Below are positions 30,477 to 40,263 of a stretch of 64,000 bases of DNA, piece after piece. The translations under genes were made by a program, and so were the position numbers. Within the stretch, counting starts at the first letter, position 1, and each line of letters begins with the position of its first letter. The notes under the pieces are model-generated. The model was not told the DNA's origin and searched no databases. It saw nothing but the letters and a program-made list of their open reading frames with translations. Source of the DNA: [Erwinia] mediterraneensis (GTDB lineage: Bacteria > Pseudomonadota > Gammaproteobacteria > Enterobacterales > Enterobacteriaceae); NCBI RefSeq assembly GCF_900604315.1, contig NZ_LR026978.1, forward strand, positions 3,296,013 through 3,360,012, given 5' to 3'.

Positions 30477-30802
30477 GTTACGTCAGAAATTTGTCGATTT
30501 ACCTTGCCTGTTAATAAAATCGGTAATAACAATCCTGTTACATTGCAAAAAGGCGTAACCTATCAATAGGCTGATAATGTAAAAGCGGCAGAATTTTTTT
30601 CTGCGCAAATTGAGTAAGTTACGCAAATTACTCCCCCCGACTTCAGCTGTCCGCAAAGTCGGGCAGAGGGGCTATGCTTAATAAAGTAGCGATTAAAACA
30701 GCACAAGATGATTATCCCTGCAAAACAAGAGGTTGAAGTGATACCCGATATCACTACCATAGGGGGATAGCCTGAAAAGGTTCAGACTTATGAGGTATCA
30801 AA
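30477..30802 (+). promoter_or_regulatory. Leader and control region of the suf operon (326 bases)
   Basis: Contains a hairpin CCCGACTT (30636-30643) with AAGTCGGG (30656-30663), and a palindrome GTGATA-CCCGA-TATCAC at 30738-30754, 49 bases before sufA. In E. coli this region binds Fur, IscR, OxyR and IHF. I could not fit a convincing IscR or OxyR consensus by eye. No gene is visible. Confidence 0.5.
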
Positions 30803-31177
30803 ATGGCATCTGTTAATCCAGCCACCTTTTCTCCCGATGAATTCGTCTGGAAGGGGCTGACGCTGACCGAAACCGCCGCTAAACAGATTCACACGCTGGC
30901 TGCACAGGATCCTGAAGTTAAAGGACTGCGCCTGAGTGTAAAACAGTCCGGCTGTGCAGGTTTTGGTTATGTTATGGATCTGGTGAAAACGCCTGACAGT
31001 GACGATCTGCAGTTTACGCAGCACGGCGCAACCCTGTTTGTGCCCCTCCAGGCGATGCCGTTTATTGACGGCACCGAAGTGGATTTCGTGCGTGAAGGCC
31101 TGAACCAGATTTTTAAATTCAATAACCCTAAAGCTCAACACGCCTGCGGGTGCGGTGAAAGCTTTGGCGTCGAGTAA
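30803..31177 (+). CDS. sufA: Fe-S cluster A-type carrier SufA
   Basis: A 124-residue A-type carrier; E. coli SufA 122. It receives Fe-S clusters from SufBC2D and passes them to apoproteins. The three ligand cysteines are seen: KQSGCAGFGY near residue 51 and CGCGE at the C-terminus. First gene of sufABCDSE; sufB follows after seven bases. Confidence 0.96.
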   Translation: MASVNPATFSPDEFVWKGLTLTETAAKQIHTLAAQDPEVKGLRLSVKQSGCAGFGYVMDLVKTPDSDDLQFTQHGATLFVPLQAMPFIDGTEVDFVREGLNQIFKFNNPKAQHACGCGESFGVE

Positions 31178-31184
31178 GTGAAAT

Positions 31185-32678
31185 ATGTCACGACACAGCG
31201 AAGCATCTGACGATGTACAAATGTGGGAAAGCAAGCTCAATTATAAAGAGGGCTTCTTTACCCAACTGCAAACCGATGAGCTGGCACACGGCATTAGTGA
31301 AGATGTGGTGCGCGCCATTTCGGCAAAACGTAACGAGCCAGAGTGGATGCTGGAGTTTCGTCTGAAAGCCTATCATGCGTGGCTGGAGATGGAAGAGCCG
31401 CACTGGTTGAAGGCCCATTACGACAAGCTCGACTATCAGGATTACAGCTACTATTCCGCACCGTCCTGCGGTCATTGCGATGATACCTGCGCGTCTGAAC
31501 CGGGCGCCATGCAGGCTTCCGGCAGCGAGCCGGCGAGCAATTACCTGACGCAGGAAGTGGAAAACGCCTTTAATCAGCTGGGCGTGCCGGTACGTGAGGG
31601 CAAAGAGGTAGCGGTAGACGCCATTTTTGACTCCGTTTCCGTCGCCACCACCTATAGTCATAAACTGGCCGAACAGGGCATCATCTTCTGTTCGTTTGGC
31701 GAGGCGATTCAGGAACATCCTGAACTGGTGAAAAAGTATCTGGGTACCGTGGTGCCACACAATGATAACTTCTTTGCCGCGCTGAATTCTGCGGTTGCCT
31801 CAGACGGCACCTTTGTTTACATCCCGAAAGGGGTGCGTTGCCCGATGGAGCTCTCGACCTATTTCCGTATCAATGCGGCAAAAACCGGTCAGTTTGAGCG
31901 CACCATCCTGGTGGCGGATGAAGACAGCTACGTCAGCTACATTGAGGGCTGCTCCGCGCCGGTACGTGACAGCTATCAGCTGCACGCGGCCGTGGTTGAG
32001 GTCATCATCCACAAAAACGCGGAAGTGAAATACTCTACGGTGCAAAACTGGTTCCCTGGCGGCGAAGGCGAAGGCGGTATTCTGAACTTCGTGACCAAGC
32101 GTGCGCTTTGTGAAGGCGAGAACAGTAAGATGTCCTGGACTCAGTCCGAGACCGGTTCTGCCATCACCTGGAAATACCCGAGCTGCATCCTGCGCGGTGA
32201 CAACTCCATTGGTGAGTTCTACTCCGTGGCGCTGACCAGCGGCCGCCAGCAGGCGGATACTGGCACCAAAATGATCCACATTGGTAAAAACACCAAATCG
32301 ACCATTATCTCGAAAGGGATCTCTGCGGGTAAAAGCCAGAACACCTACCGTGGCCTGGTGAAAATTATGCCTACCGCCACCAACGCACGAAACTTCACCC
32401 AGTGTGACTCAATGCTGATAGGCGCGGAGTGCGGTGCTCATACTTTCCCTTACGTAGAGACGCGCAATAATACGGCGCAGCTGGAGCACGAAGCGACCAC
32501 TTCCCGTATCGGTGAAGATCAACTGTTCTATTGCCTGCAGCGCGGCATCAGCGAAGAAGATGCGATTTCGATGATTGTGAATGGCTTCTGTAAAGACGTT
32601 TTCTCTGAACTGCCGCTGGAATTTGCGGTAGAAGCACAAAAATTGTTGGCGATCAGCCTTGAACACAGCGTGGGCTGA
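31185..32678 (+). CDS. sufB: Fe-S cluster scaffold subunit SufB
   Basis: A 497-residue scaffold subunit of the SufBC2D complex; E. coli 495. It accepts persulfide sulfur from SufE and builds the cluster. Landmarks are [39 protein letters not shown], the core beta-helix region and the [18 protein letters not shown] block carrying the conserved Cys and nearby His. The N-terminus has CGHCDDTC. It is tightly spaced with sufA and sufC. Confidence 0.97.
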   Translation: MSRHSEASDDVQMWESKLNYKEGFFTQLQTDELAHGISEDVVRAISAKRNEPEWMLEFRLKAYHAWLEMEEPHWLKAHYDKLDYQDYSYYSAPSCGHCDDTCASEPGAMQASGSEPASNYLTQEVENAFNQLGVPVREGKEVAVDAIFDSVSVATTYSHKLAEQGIIFCSFGEAIQEHPELVKKYLGTVVPHNDNFFAALNSAVASDGTFVYIPKGVRCPMELSTYFRINAAKTGQFERTILVADEDSYVSYIEGCSAPVRDSYQLHAAVVEVIIHKNAEVKYSTVQNWFPGGEGEGGILNFVTKRALCEGENSKMSWTQSETGSAITWKYPSCILRGDNSIGEFYSVALTSGRQQADTGTKMIHIGKNTKSTIISKGISAGKSQNTYRGLVKIMPTATNARNFTQCDSMLIGAECGAHTFPYVETRNNTAQLEHEATTSRIGEDQLFYCLQRGISEEDAISMIVNGFCKDVFSELPLEFAVEAQKLLAISLEHSVG

Positions 32679-32722
32679 TGGCCCTGAGACGCGTTGCCGT
32701 ACAGCAATGTGAAGGAAAAAGT

Positions 32723-33469
32723 ATGTTAAGCATTAAAGATTTACAGGTTAGCGTTGAAGACAAAGCAATTTTGCGCGGACTGAACCTTGAGGTGAAGCCG
32801 GGTGAAGTGCACGCCATTATGGGACCGAACGGATCGGGCAAAAGTACGCTGTCAGCAACGCTGGCTGGTCGTGAAGATTATGAAATTACCGGCGGCTCAG
32901 TAGAGTTCAAAGGAAAAGATCTGCTGGAACTGGCACCGGAAGAGCGCGCAGGCGAAGGCATCTTTATGGCGTTCCAGTATCCGGTTGAGATCCCGGGCGT
33001 CAGTAACCAGTTCTTCCTGCAGACCGCTGTTAATGCGGTGCGTAAATATCGTGAGCAGGAGGAGCTGGATCGCTTCGATTTTCAGGATTTCATTGAAGAG
33101 AAAATTCAACTGCTGAAAATGCCGGAAGATTTGCTGACCCGTTCAGTGAACGTCGGCTTCTCCGGTGGTGAGAAGAAACGTAACGATATCCTGCAGATGG
33201 CGGCGCTGGAGCCGGAACTCTGCATTCTGGATGAGACCGACTCCGGTCTGGATATTGATGCGCTGAAAATCGTTGCCAACGGCGTGAACAGCCTGCGCGA
33301 CGGTAAACGCGCCTTTATTATTGTGACTCACTATCAGCGTATTCTGGATTACATCAAGCCAGACTATGTGCATGTGCTTTCGCAGGGCAAAATCGTGAAA
33401 TCTGGCGACTTTACGCTGGTGAAACAGCTGGAGGAGCAAGGCTATGGCTGGCTTACCGACGAAGAGTGA
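32723..33469 (+). CDS. sufC: Fe-S cluster assembly ATPase SufC
   Basis: A 248-residue ABC-type ATPase, same length as E. coli SufC, which drives conformational change of SufB-SufD. Walker A is GPNGSGKST, the signature is FSGGEKKRNDI, and Walker B is CILDETDSGLD. Start 32723 is preceded by GAAGGA; an upstream in-frame ATG at 32678 overlaps the sufB stop and adds 15 non-family residues. The last 26 bases overlap sufD. Confidence 0.97.
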   Translation: MLSIKDLQVSVEDKAILRGLNLEVKPGEVHAIMGPNGSGKSTLSATLAGREDYEITGGSVEFKGKDLLELAPEERAGEGIFMAFQYPVEIPGVSNQFFLQTAVNAVRKYREQEELDRFDFQDFIEEKIQLLKMPEDLLTRSVNVGFSGGEKKRNDILQMAALEPELCILDETDSGLDIDALKIVANGVNSLRDGKRAFIIVTHYQRILDYIKPDYVHVLSQGKIVKSGDFTLVKQLEEQGYGWLTDEE

Positions 33470-34721
33470 TAACGCTCTGCAACAGTGGCACCATCTGTTT
33501 GAATCACGTGGTGAGGTTCGCTCACTGCAGGCTCAGCAGCACTGGCAGCAACTGATGCGTCTCGGCTTGCCGACGCGCAAGCAGGAGAACTGGAAATATA
33601 CACCGCTGGATACCCTGCTGGCGCAGCAGTTTGTTTTGCCGCAGCCGAAGACGCTGAGTGCTGAGCAGGTTGATGCACTGGCGTTACCGCTTGATGCGGT
33701 ACGTCTGGTGTTTGTCGATGGCCGTTTCCAGCCTGCGCTGAGCGTGCGTGAATACGATCTGTTCGAGATTCAGCACGTTGCGGCGGCAGAGCGCGGTCCG
33801 CTGCCTGCGCCGGTGCAGCCAGAAGTATTTCTGCATCTGACCGAGAGTCTGGCGGAAGAGGTGACCACCCTGCGTCTGGCGCGCGGCAAAGTGGCGACGC
33901 GTCCGCTCTATCTGCTGCATATCACCAGTGGCCAGGACGCCGCTATGAATACCGTACATCATCGTCACCATCTGCAGCTGGAAGAGAGTGCAGAAGCGCA
34001 GGTGATTGAGCATTACGTCAGCCTGAACGACGCCGCGCACTTTACCGGCGCTCGCTTCACCATGACGGTGGCGGATAACGCCCGTCTGACGCATACCAAG
34101 CTGGCGTTTGAAAGTGCGAAAAGCTATCACTTCGCGCACAACGACGTGGTGATTGGCCGTGACGCTCAGGTAACGACTACCAGCTTCCTGCTGGGTGCCG
34201 GCCTGTCTCGTCATAACACCAGTGCCCAGCTGAACGGCGAAAACACTATGCTGTCGATTAACAGCCTGGCGCTGCCGGTGAATCAGGAAGTATGCGACAC
34301 GCGCAGTTACCTGGAGCACAATAAAGGCCACTGTATGAGCCGTCAGCTGCATAAAACTATCGTGCGTGACAAAGGACGTGCGGTGTTTAACGGTATGATC
34401 AAAGTGGCGCAGCATGCGCTGAAAACTGACGGACAGATGACCAACAACAACCTGTTGCTGGGACGTCTGGCGGAGGTGGACACCAAGCCGCAGCTGGAAA
34501 TCTATGCCGATGACGTGAAGTGTAGCCACGGTGCTACCGTAGGGCGTATCGACGAAGAGCAAATGTTCTATCTGCGCGCGCGCGGCATCAGCGAAGATGC
34601 GGCACAGCGTATGATCATCCACGCCTTTGCGGCGGAACTGACGGAAGCGCTGGAAGACAGCGTACTGCGTCAGGCCGTGCTTGAGCGTATCGCTATCCGT
34701 TTTCCCGGAGGAGCATCATGA
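33444..34721 (+). CDS. sufD: Fe-S cluster assembly protein SufD
   Basis: A 425-residue paralogue of SufB; E. coli 423. It forms the SufBC2D complex and is needed for iron entry. Landmarks are [36 protein letters not shown] and the conserved His in [12 protein letters not shown]. It starts inside the end of sufC (26-base overlap) and ends with a four-base overlap with sufS, so translation is probably coupled throughout. Confidence 0.97.
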   Translation: MAGLPTKSDNALQQWHHLFESRGEVRSLQAQQHWQQLMRLGLPTRKQENWKYTPLDTLLAQQFVLPQPKTLSAEQVDALALPLDAVRLVFVDGRFQPALSVREYDLFEIQHVAAAERGPLPAPVQPEVFLHLTESLAEEVTTLRLARGKVATRPLYLLHITSGQDAAMNTVHHRHHLQLEESAEAQVIEHYVSLNDAAHFTGARFTMTVADNARLTHTKLAFESAKSYHFAHNDVVIGRDAQVTTTSFLLGAGLSRHNTSAQLNGENTMLSINSLALPVNQEVCDTRSYLEHNKGHCMSRQLHKTIVRDKGRAVFNGMIKVAQHALKTDGQMTNNNLLLGRLAEVDTKPQLEIYADDVKCSHGATVGRIDEEQMFYLRARGISEDAAQRMIIHAFAAELTEALEDSVLRQAVLERIAIRFPGGAS

Positions 34722-35941
34722 CATTCGATCTCGAGCGCATCAGGGCGGACTTTCCTATCCTGAAGCGTGAGGTCAACGGACATCCGCTGGCCTACCTTGA
34801 CAGCGCGGCCAGCGCACAGCGTCCGCTGGCCGTGATCAACGCAGAAAGCCACTTCTACCAGCACGGCTACGCCGCCGTGCACCGTGGCATTCATACGTTG
34901 AGCGCACAGGCGACCACCGATATGGAAAACGTGCGCCAGCAGGCGGCACGTTTTCTGAATGCGGCATCGCCTGAAGAGATCGTGTTTGTTAAGGGCACTA
35001 CGGAAGGCATTAACCTGGTCGCTAACAGCTGGGGCGGCAGTCAGCTGCAGCCGGGCGATAACATCATCATCACCGCGATGGAGCATCATGCGAACATCGT
35101 GCCCTGGCAGATGGTGGCGGAGCGTACCGGAGCGGAGATCCGCGTCCTTGCTCTGACCGCAGAAGGGGAGCTGGCGCTGGATCAGCTGCCCTCGCTGATT
35201 GACAGCCGCACGCGTCTGCTGGCGGTAACCCACGTCTCTAACGTGCTGGGTACGCTTAACCCGGTGAAAGAGATCGTGGCACAGGCGAAAGCCGCAGGCG
35301 TGGTGACGCTGGTGGATGGCGCGCAGGCGGTTATGCACCATAAAGTGGATGTGCAGGCGATTGGCTGCGACTTTTATCTCTTTTCCGGCCATAAGATTTA
35401 TGGACCGACCGGTATTGGGATCTTGTATGGTCGTCAGGCGGTGCTGGAGATGATGCCACCCTGGGAAGGGGGCGGCTCGATGATTGATACCGTGGTGTTG
35501 CCCACCGGCACTACCTTTGGTAAAGCGCCGTGGCGCTTTGAAGCGGGCACGCCCAATACCGGCGGTATTATCGGTCTTGGCGCCGCGCTGGCTTATGTCA
35601 ACGCGCTGGGCATCGAAACCATTCAGCAGCGTGAAGAAGTGCTGATGCGCTACGCCATGGATAAACTCGCCTCCGTGCCGGAACTGCAAATTTATGGCCC
35701 GCAAGGGCGTACCGGCGTGATTGCCTTTAACCTCGGTAAACATCACGCCTATGACGTGGGTAGCTTCCTCGATCAGTATGGCATTGCCATCCGCACCGGC
35801 CATCACTGCGCTATGCCGTTAATGCAACATTACGGCGTACCCGCGATGTGCCGCGCCTCCTTTGCGTTTTATAATAGCGAAGAAGAAGCGGACCGTCTGG
35901 CTGCTGGCCTGACGCGTATTCATCGTCTGCTGGGAAGTTGA
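34718..35941 (+). CDS. sufS: Cysteine desulfurase SufS
   Basis: A 407-residue PLP enzyme; E. coli 406. It converts cysteine to alanine and leaves persulfide on its active-site Cys. The PLP lysine is in [11 protein letters not shown] and the catalytic Cys364 in [11 protein letters not shown], same number as in E. coli. The active-site loop is the short group-II type that needs SufE as acceptor; sufE follows directly. Confidence 0.97.
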   Translation: MTFDLERIRADFPILKREVNGHPLAYLDSAASAQRPLAVINAESHFYQHGYAAVHRGIHTLSAQATTDMENVRQQAARFLNAASPEEIVFVKGTTEGINLVANSWGGSQLQPGDNIIITAMEHHANIVPWQMVAERTGAEIRVLALTAEGELALDQLPSLIDSRTRLLAVTHVSNVLGTLNPVKEIVAQAKAAGVVTLVDGAQAVMHHKVDVQAIGCDFYLFSGHKIYGPTGIGILYGRQAVLEMMPPWEGGGSMIDTVVLPTGTTFGKAPWRFEAGTPNTGGIIGLGAALAYVNALGIETIQQREEVLMRYAMDKLASVPELQIYGPQGRTGVIAFNLGKHHAYDVGSFLDQYGIAIRTGHHCAMPLMQHYGVPAMCRASFAFYNSEEEADRLAAGLTRIHRLLGS

Positions 35942-35964
35942 GCAGGCACCACGGGGAGGAACTG

Positions 35965-36381
35965 ATGGCAAATTTGCCAGAAAAAGAGAAACTGGTGCGC
36001 AACTTTAACCGTTGCGCCAACTGGGAAGAGAAGTACCTGTACATTATTGAACTGGGTAGCAAACTTCCGGAATTGTCTGAAAGCTTATACCAGCCTGAGA
36101 ACGTCATTTCCGGCTGCCAGAGTCAGGTCTGGATCAGGATGCAACCTCAGGCGGATGGGACCATCCATTTTCAGGGCGACAGCGATGCCGCCATTGTTAA
36201 AGGTTTGATTGCCGTTGTGTTTTGCCTTTATCAGGGCCTGACAGCTGCGGAAATTGTGGCGCTGGATGTGCGTCACTGGTTTGAACAACTCGCGCTTACA
36301 CAACACCTCACGCCCTCGCGTTCGCAGGGTCTGGAAGCCATGATCCGCGCGATTCGCATTAACGCTCAAAGCCTCAGCTAA
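35965..36381 (+). CDS. sufE: Sulfur acceptor SufE
   Basis: A 138-residue protein, same length as E. coli SufE. It accepts persulfide from SufS on Cys51, seen in [10 protein letters not shown], and hands it to SufB. A strong Shine-Dalgarno GGGAGGA precedes ATG 35965; an in-frame ATG at 35938 overlapping the sufS end lacks one. Last gene of the suf operon. Confidence 0.96.
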   Translation: MANLPEKEKLVRNFNRCANWEEKYLYIIELGSKLPELSESLYQPENVISGCQSQVWIRMQPQADGTIHFQGDSDAAIVKGLIAVVFCLYQGLTAAEIVALDVRHWFEQLALTQHLTPSRSQGLEAMIRAIRINAQSLS

Positions 36382-36396
36382 GTTACACTCCAACAC

Positions 36397-36424
36397 ACAC
36401 CTCGTTGCGCTAACGAGGTGTTTG
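36397..36424 (+). terminator. Terminator of the suf operon
   Basis: ACACCTCGTT-GCGCT-AACGAGGTGT followed by TTGTCTTT, 16 bases after sufE. Confidence 0.85.
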
Positions 36425-36450
36425 TCTTTATCCCACAAAGAGAAACTCGC

Positions 36451-37494
36451 ATGAAACCAGCCTTACGTTTGGCCGGTGCATTGCTGCTGTCCTGCTTTGG
36501 ACTTTCTGCACCTGCGCTTGCTACGGAGTATCCGTTACCGCCAGAGAACAGCCGTTTGATTGGCGAAAACACCCTGACTGTGGTGCCAGACGACCATCGC
36601 CCGCTGGAGGCGATTGCCACTCATTATAAGATTGGTCTGCTGGGAATGCTGGAAGCTAATCCTGGCGTCGATCCCTGGCTGCCGAAGGCGGGGACACAGC
36701 TGACCATCCCGCAGCAGATGCTGCTGCCCGATACGCCCCGGGAAGGCATCGTGGTGAATCTGGCGGAGCTACGCCTTTACTATTATCCGAAAGGAAGCGA
36801 CAGCGTGGTGGTCTATCCAATCGGTATCGGCCAGTTAGGCGCCGCCACGCCGGTGATGGTGACCGCCATCAGCCAGAAGATCGCCAATCCCACCTGGACG
36901 CCGACCACCAATATCCGCAAACGCTATGCGAAAGAGGGCGTCACGCTGCCAGCGGTGGTGCCGGCAGGACCGGATAATCCGATGGGGCTGTTTGCGTTGC
37001 GTCTGGCGCGCGGCACGGGGCAGTATCTTATCCACGGCACTAATGCCGATTTTGGTATCGGTATGCGCGTCAGCTCCGGCTGTATTCGTCTGCGGCCGGA
37101 AGATATCGAGGCGCTGTTTAAGCACGTTCCCAAAGGCACCCGGGTACAGATCGTTAACCAACCGGTAAAGTATGCGGTAGAGCCTGATGGAAAACGCTAT
37201 ATTGAGGTGCACCAGCCATTATCGCAGAGCGAGAAAGACGATCCGCAAACCATGCCGATTACGCTCAGCAAAGGCATGAAGCAGTTCATTAATCACAAGG
37301 CGAGCGACAGTGCGTTGATTAAAGCGGCCCTCGCGCGGCGCTCAGGCATGCCGGTGCTGGTGAGTAAGGGTGAGCCTGTTGCGGAGGATACGCCGCTTCC
37401 TGCAGTAATGCAGCCAGAGAATAGCGTGGAAGCGCAGGGCAACATGCCGCTCACGCTGGGACAGGCGCTGGGCAGTGATGCGTCAGAACCCTGA
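36451..37494 (+). CDS. ldtE: L,D-transpeptidase LdtE (YnhG)
   Basis: A 347-residue periplasmic enzyme; E. coli LdtE 334. It forms 3-3 crosslinks in peptidoglycan. A signal peptide ends near residue 24 (SAPALA), a LysM domain follows (about 50-90) and the YkuD catalytic domain spans about 100-235 with HGTNADFGIGMRVSSGCIRL carrying the active His and Cys. Start 36451 sets the signal peptide; an upstream ATG at 36418 lies within the suf terminator. The C-terminal 80 residues are low in similarity. It sits between suf and lpp as in E. coli. Confidence 0.93.
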   Translation: MKPALRLAGALLLSCFGLSAPALATEYPLPPENSRLIGENTLTVVPDDHRPLEAIATHYKIGLLGMLEANPGVDPWLPKAGTQLTIPQQMLLPDTPREGIVVNLAELRLYYYPKGSDSVVVYPIGIGQLGAATPVMVTAISQKIANPTWTPTTNIRKRYAKEGVTLPAVVPAGPDNPMGLFALRLARGTGQYLIHGTNADFGIGMRVSSGCIRLRPEDIEALFKHVPKGTRVQIVNQPVKYAVEPDGKRYIEVHQPLSQSEKDDPQTMPITLSKGMKQFINHKASDSALIKAALARRSGMPVLVSKGEPVAEDTPLPAVMQPENSVEAQGNMPLTLGQALGSDASEP

Positions 37495-37531
37495 AATAAA
37501 TCAGGACCAGCCAGGGCCGTGGTTCAGGCAA

Positions 37532-37562
37532 AAAAAATGGCGCCATAAAGGCGCCATTTTTA
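37532..37562. terminator. Bidirectional terminator between ldtE and lpp
   Basis: TGGCGCC-ATAAA-GGCGCCA flanked by seven A and five T residues. It serves ldtE on plus and lpp on minus. Confidence 0.93.
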
Positions 37563-37574
37563 CTACCAGAACTC

Positions 37575-37814
<240 letters not shown>

Positions 37815-37856
37815 TTATACCCTCTAGATTGAGTTAATCTCCATGTAGCGTTACAA

Positions 37857-37885
37857 GTATTACACAAAGTTTTTTAGGTTGAGAA
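37857..37885 (-). promoter_or_regulatory. lpp promoter
   Basis: Minus strand TTCTCA (37880-37885), a 17-base spacer and TAATAC (37857-37862). The surrounding AT-rich run and the leader to the ATG are almost base-for-base those of the strong E. coli lpp promoter. The rest of the 302-base gap to pykF holds only the pykF terminator. Confidence 0.85.
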
Positions 37886-38065
37886 TAAATTTTTGATGAG
37901 AAGATGCTTAATTTTGCCTGTTCGCTCAAAGAAGCAGCGTTTCAATGCGATAGGTGAAAAAATTTAGCGAAAACAGGGGGATTTAATCGGATTAACCTTA
38001 ATCCCGGCAGGGCTTAGATAGTTATTTTCGATTGGAAAATTCTGGCTTTCGGCGTAAAGGGAAAT

Positions 38066-38091
38066 AAAAAAAAGCGCCCGTTAAGGGCGCT
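38066..38091 (-). terminator. Terminator of pykF
   Basis: Minus strand AGCGCCC-TTAAC-GGGCGCT followed by a T-run, 22 bases past the pykF stop. Confidence 0.93.
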
Positions 38092-38113
38092 ACGAAATAT
38101 CCAATGGATGTAA

Positions 38114-39526
38114 TTAAAGCACGTGTACGGAGGCGGTATTTGTGGTTCCGCTTGGTACCAGCGCACCGGATACCATTACCACGACATCACCTTTCTGGCC
38201 GTAACCGCTTTCCAGTGCCGCTTCTTTACCGATACGGTAGAAATCATCGGTAGAGGCAATTTCAGTCACCAGACGCGTTTCAATCCCTTTGCTCAGGATC
38301 AGCTGACGAGCGGTGGTTTTATTGGTGGTCAGCGCCAGAATGGTGGCGTTCGGGAAATATTTACGTACTGACTTGGCAGACTTACCGCCTTCAGTGGCAA
38401 CCACAATCAGCGGCGCTTCCAGCTTCTCGGCGGTCTCAACCGCACCACGGCACACTGCCTCGGTGATACGCAGCTTACGGCTGTCATTCAGGGTATCGAT
38501 ACGGGATTTCATCACGCGATCGGTACGCTCACAGATGGTGGCCATAATGGTCACCGCTTCCAGCGGATAACGGCCTTTAGCGCTCTCGCCAGACAGCATC
38601 ACGGCGTCGGTGCCATCCAGAATGGCGTTCGCCACGTCACCGGCTTCTGCACGGGTAGGGCGCGGGTTTTTAATCATCGAGTCGAGCATCTGGGTGGCGG
38701 TGATCACCACTTTACGAGCCTTGTTACACTTCTCGATCATCATTTTCTGCGCGAAGATCACTTCTTCAACCGGGATTTCCACACCCAGGTCGCCACGGGC
38801 AACCATGATGCCGTCAGAGGCGTCGAGGATCTCGTCAAAGTTGTTCAGACCTTCCTGGTTCTCGATTTTAGAGATGATCTGAATATGTTCGCCGCCGTGC
38901 TGTTTCAGGTGTTCGCGAATTTCCAGCACGTCAGAGCGTTTACGGATAAAGGAGGCAGCGACAAAATCGACACCCTGCTCACAACCGAAAATCAGGTCGC
39001 GCTTATCTTTTTCCGCGAGGGCTGGCAGCTGGATAGAGACGCCCGGCAGGTTAACGCCTTTGTTCTCGCCAAGGTCGCCATTGTTGAGCACTTTACAGAC
39101 CACGGTATGCTCAGTCACTTCGGTCACTTCCATGCCGATCAGACCATCATCCACCAGCACGGTGTTGCCGATTTTCAGATCTTCAGTCAGGCCAGCGTAG
39201 GTCACCGCAACGCGTTCATTGTTGCCGATCACGCTCTGGTCGGTGGTAAAGGTAAAGGTCTGGCCCGCTTTCAGCGAAACGTCGTTACCGCCTTCCAGCT
39301 TCATGGTGCGGATTTCCGGGCCTTTGGTGTCCAGCAGGATGGCTGCCTGACGACCGGTTTTTTCCATCACCGCACGCATATTCTTAATGCGCTGGCCATG
39401 TTCGGCGTAATCACCGTGCGAGAAGTTGAGACGCATAACATTCATGCCGGCTTCAAGCAGTTGAGTCAGCATCTCTTCAGATTCGGTTTTCGGACCGATA
39501 GTACAAACGATCTTGGTCTTTTTCAT
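38114..39526 (-). CDS. pykF: Pyruvate kinase I (PykF)
   Basis: A 470-residue type I pyruvate kinase, same length as E. coli PykF. It converts PEP and ADP to pyruvate and ATP and is activated by fructose 1,6-bisphosphate. Landmarks are [36 protein letters not shown] and [10 protein letters not shown]. It is the glycolytic opposite of ppsA. Cra, an activator of ppsA, is expected to repress it, and a matching box lies upstream. It has a long leader of about 240 bases if the promoter I propose is right. Confidence 0.97.
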   Translation of the reverse strand: MKKTKIVCTIGPKTESEEMLTQLLEAGMNVMRLNFSHGDYAEHGQRIKNMRAVMEKTGRQAAILLDTKGPEIRTMKLEGGNDVSLKAGQTFTFTTDQSVIGNNERVAVTYAGLTEDLKIGNTVLVDDGLIGMEVTEVTEHTVVCKVLNNGDLGENKGVNLPGVSIQLPALAEKDKRDLIFGCEQGVDFVAASFIRKRSDVLEIREHLKQHGGEHIQIISKIENQEGLNNFDEILDASDGIMVARGDLGVEIPVEEVIFAQKMMIEKCNKARKVVITATQMLDSMIKNPRPTRAEAGDVANAILDGTDAVMLSGESAKGRYPLEAVTIMATICERTDRVMKSRIDTLNDSRKLRITEAVCRGAVETAEKLEAPLIVVATEGGKSAKSVRKYFPNATILALTTNKTTARQLILSKGIETRLVTEIASTDDFYRIGKEAALESGYGQKGDVVVMVSGALVPSGTTNTASVHVL

Positions 39527-39568
39527 GACAGGTTATCTGTAAGTTGTGATGGATGATAAAGGTCTGGA

Positions 39569-39588
39569 TTCGATGCCACGGCATCGAA
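39569..39588. repeat. 20-base palindrome in the pykF leader
   Basis: TTCGATGCC-AC-GGCATCGAA, perfect 9-base arms, 43 bases before the pykF start. It could be an operator or an mRNA hairpin. No known consensus fits. Confidence 0.6.
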
Positions 39589-39736
39589 ATAAAAATTCTT
39601 TCAGGTATCGAAACGAATGGTACAGAGTAAGGATAGGTGACGAAGACTGAGCGTGCAGCGGAAGTTGTACGGTTATGGCGGATAACCGGGGCGGTGTTGC
39701 GCAAATTTTAGGAGTTAACACCATAAGCACGCTATC

Positions 39737-39797
39737 GCTGAAACCTTTCAAGTAAAACAACGGGCGCTAGTATAGTCGCTAAGTGTGCGAAAACCAA
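39737..39797 (-). promoter_or_regulatory. pykF promoter with Cra site
   Basis: Minus strand TTGGTT (39792-39797), a 17-base spacer and TATACT (39769-39774). The Cra site GCTGAAACCTTTCA (39737-39750, plus strand) matches RSTGAAWCSNTHHW at all 14 positions. It lies just downstream of the predicted start, a blocking position. Together with TTGCGCAA copies at 39696-39705 and 39842-39851 this accounts for the 338 bases before the tRNA genes. Confidence 0.7.
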
Positions 39798-39864
39798 TTA
39801 AAAAGCAGAGAACAGAAAAAGCAGTCAGGGGATATACAAAAGTTGCGCAACGGGAAGCAGAGAG

Positions 39865-39941
39865 TGGTGCGTTCTAATGGACTCGAACCATCGACCCCCA
39901 CCATGTCAAGGTGGTGCTCTAACCAACTGAGCTAAGAACGC
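39865..39941 (-). tRNA. valV: tRNA-Val (GAC), valV type
   Basis: 77 bases with encoded CCA. Acceptor GCGTTCT/AGAACGC, D-arm GCTC/GAGC, anticodon stem CCACC with loop TTGACAT (anticodon GAC) and T-arm GGTTCGAGTCC. Most downstream of three tandem copies. The acceptor and T-stem are of the E. coli valV kind rather than valW. Confidence 0.96.
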
Positions 39942-39951
39942 ATAAAAAACC

Positions 39952-40028
39952 TGGTGCGTCCGAGTGGACTCGAACCACCGACCCCCACCATGTCAAGGTG
40001 GTGCTCTAACCAACTGAGCTACGGACGC
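39952..40028 (-). tRNA. valW: tRNA-Val (GAC), valW type
   Basis: 77 bases with encoded CCA. Anticodon GAC as in its neighbours, but acceptor GCGTCCG/CGGACGC and T-stem GTGG/CCAC. It appears identical to E. coli valW from memory. It lies 10 bases from the downstream copy and three from the upstream one. Confidence 0.96.
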
Positions 40029-40031
40029 ACA

Positions 40032-40108
40032 TGGTGCGTTCTAATGGACTCGAACCATCGACCCCCACCATGTCAAGGTGGTGCTCTAACCAACTGAGCT
40101 AAGAACGC
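40032..40108 (-). tRNA. valV: tRNA-Val (GAC), valV type, first of the array
   Basis: 77 bases with CCA. By eye identical to the copy at 39865-39941. First tRNA after the promoter. A small hairpin GCTGTCA-GAG-TGACAGC (40114-40130, plus strand) lies in the leader and may mark the 5' processing region. Confidence 0.96.
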
Positions 40109-40138
40109 AACGCGCTGTCAGAGTGACAGCGGGGACGA

Positions 40139-40167
40139 ATATTAACGGCACGCCGTGAGACTGGCAA
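40139..40167 (-). promoter_or_regulatory. Promoter of the tRNA-Val array
   Basis: Minus strand TTGCCA (40162-40167), a 17-base spacer and TAATAT (40139-40144), followed by the GC-rich TCGTCCCCGC typical of stringently controlled stable-RNA promoters. Confidence 0.8.
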
Positions 40168-40263
40168 GGGGAAAAATGCTTTTTTCGTGATGACTGACCA
40201 GCAACTGCGCTATCGGCTGCTTTTTTCGTCGCTGAGCGAACCTTTTCAGGTCCGCTCAGCGAC

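Noticed and set aside
30636..30663. Possible RydB small RNA near sufA
   Set aside because: RydB lies near suf in E. coli, but I could not match the sequence from memory and no clear promoter-terminator pair encloses the hairpin.
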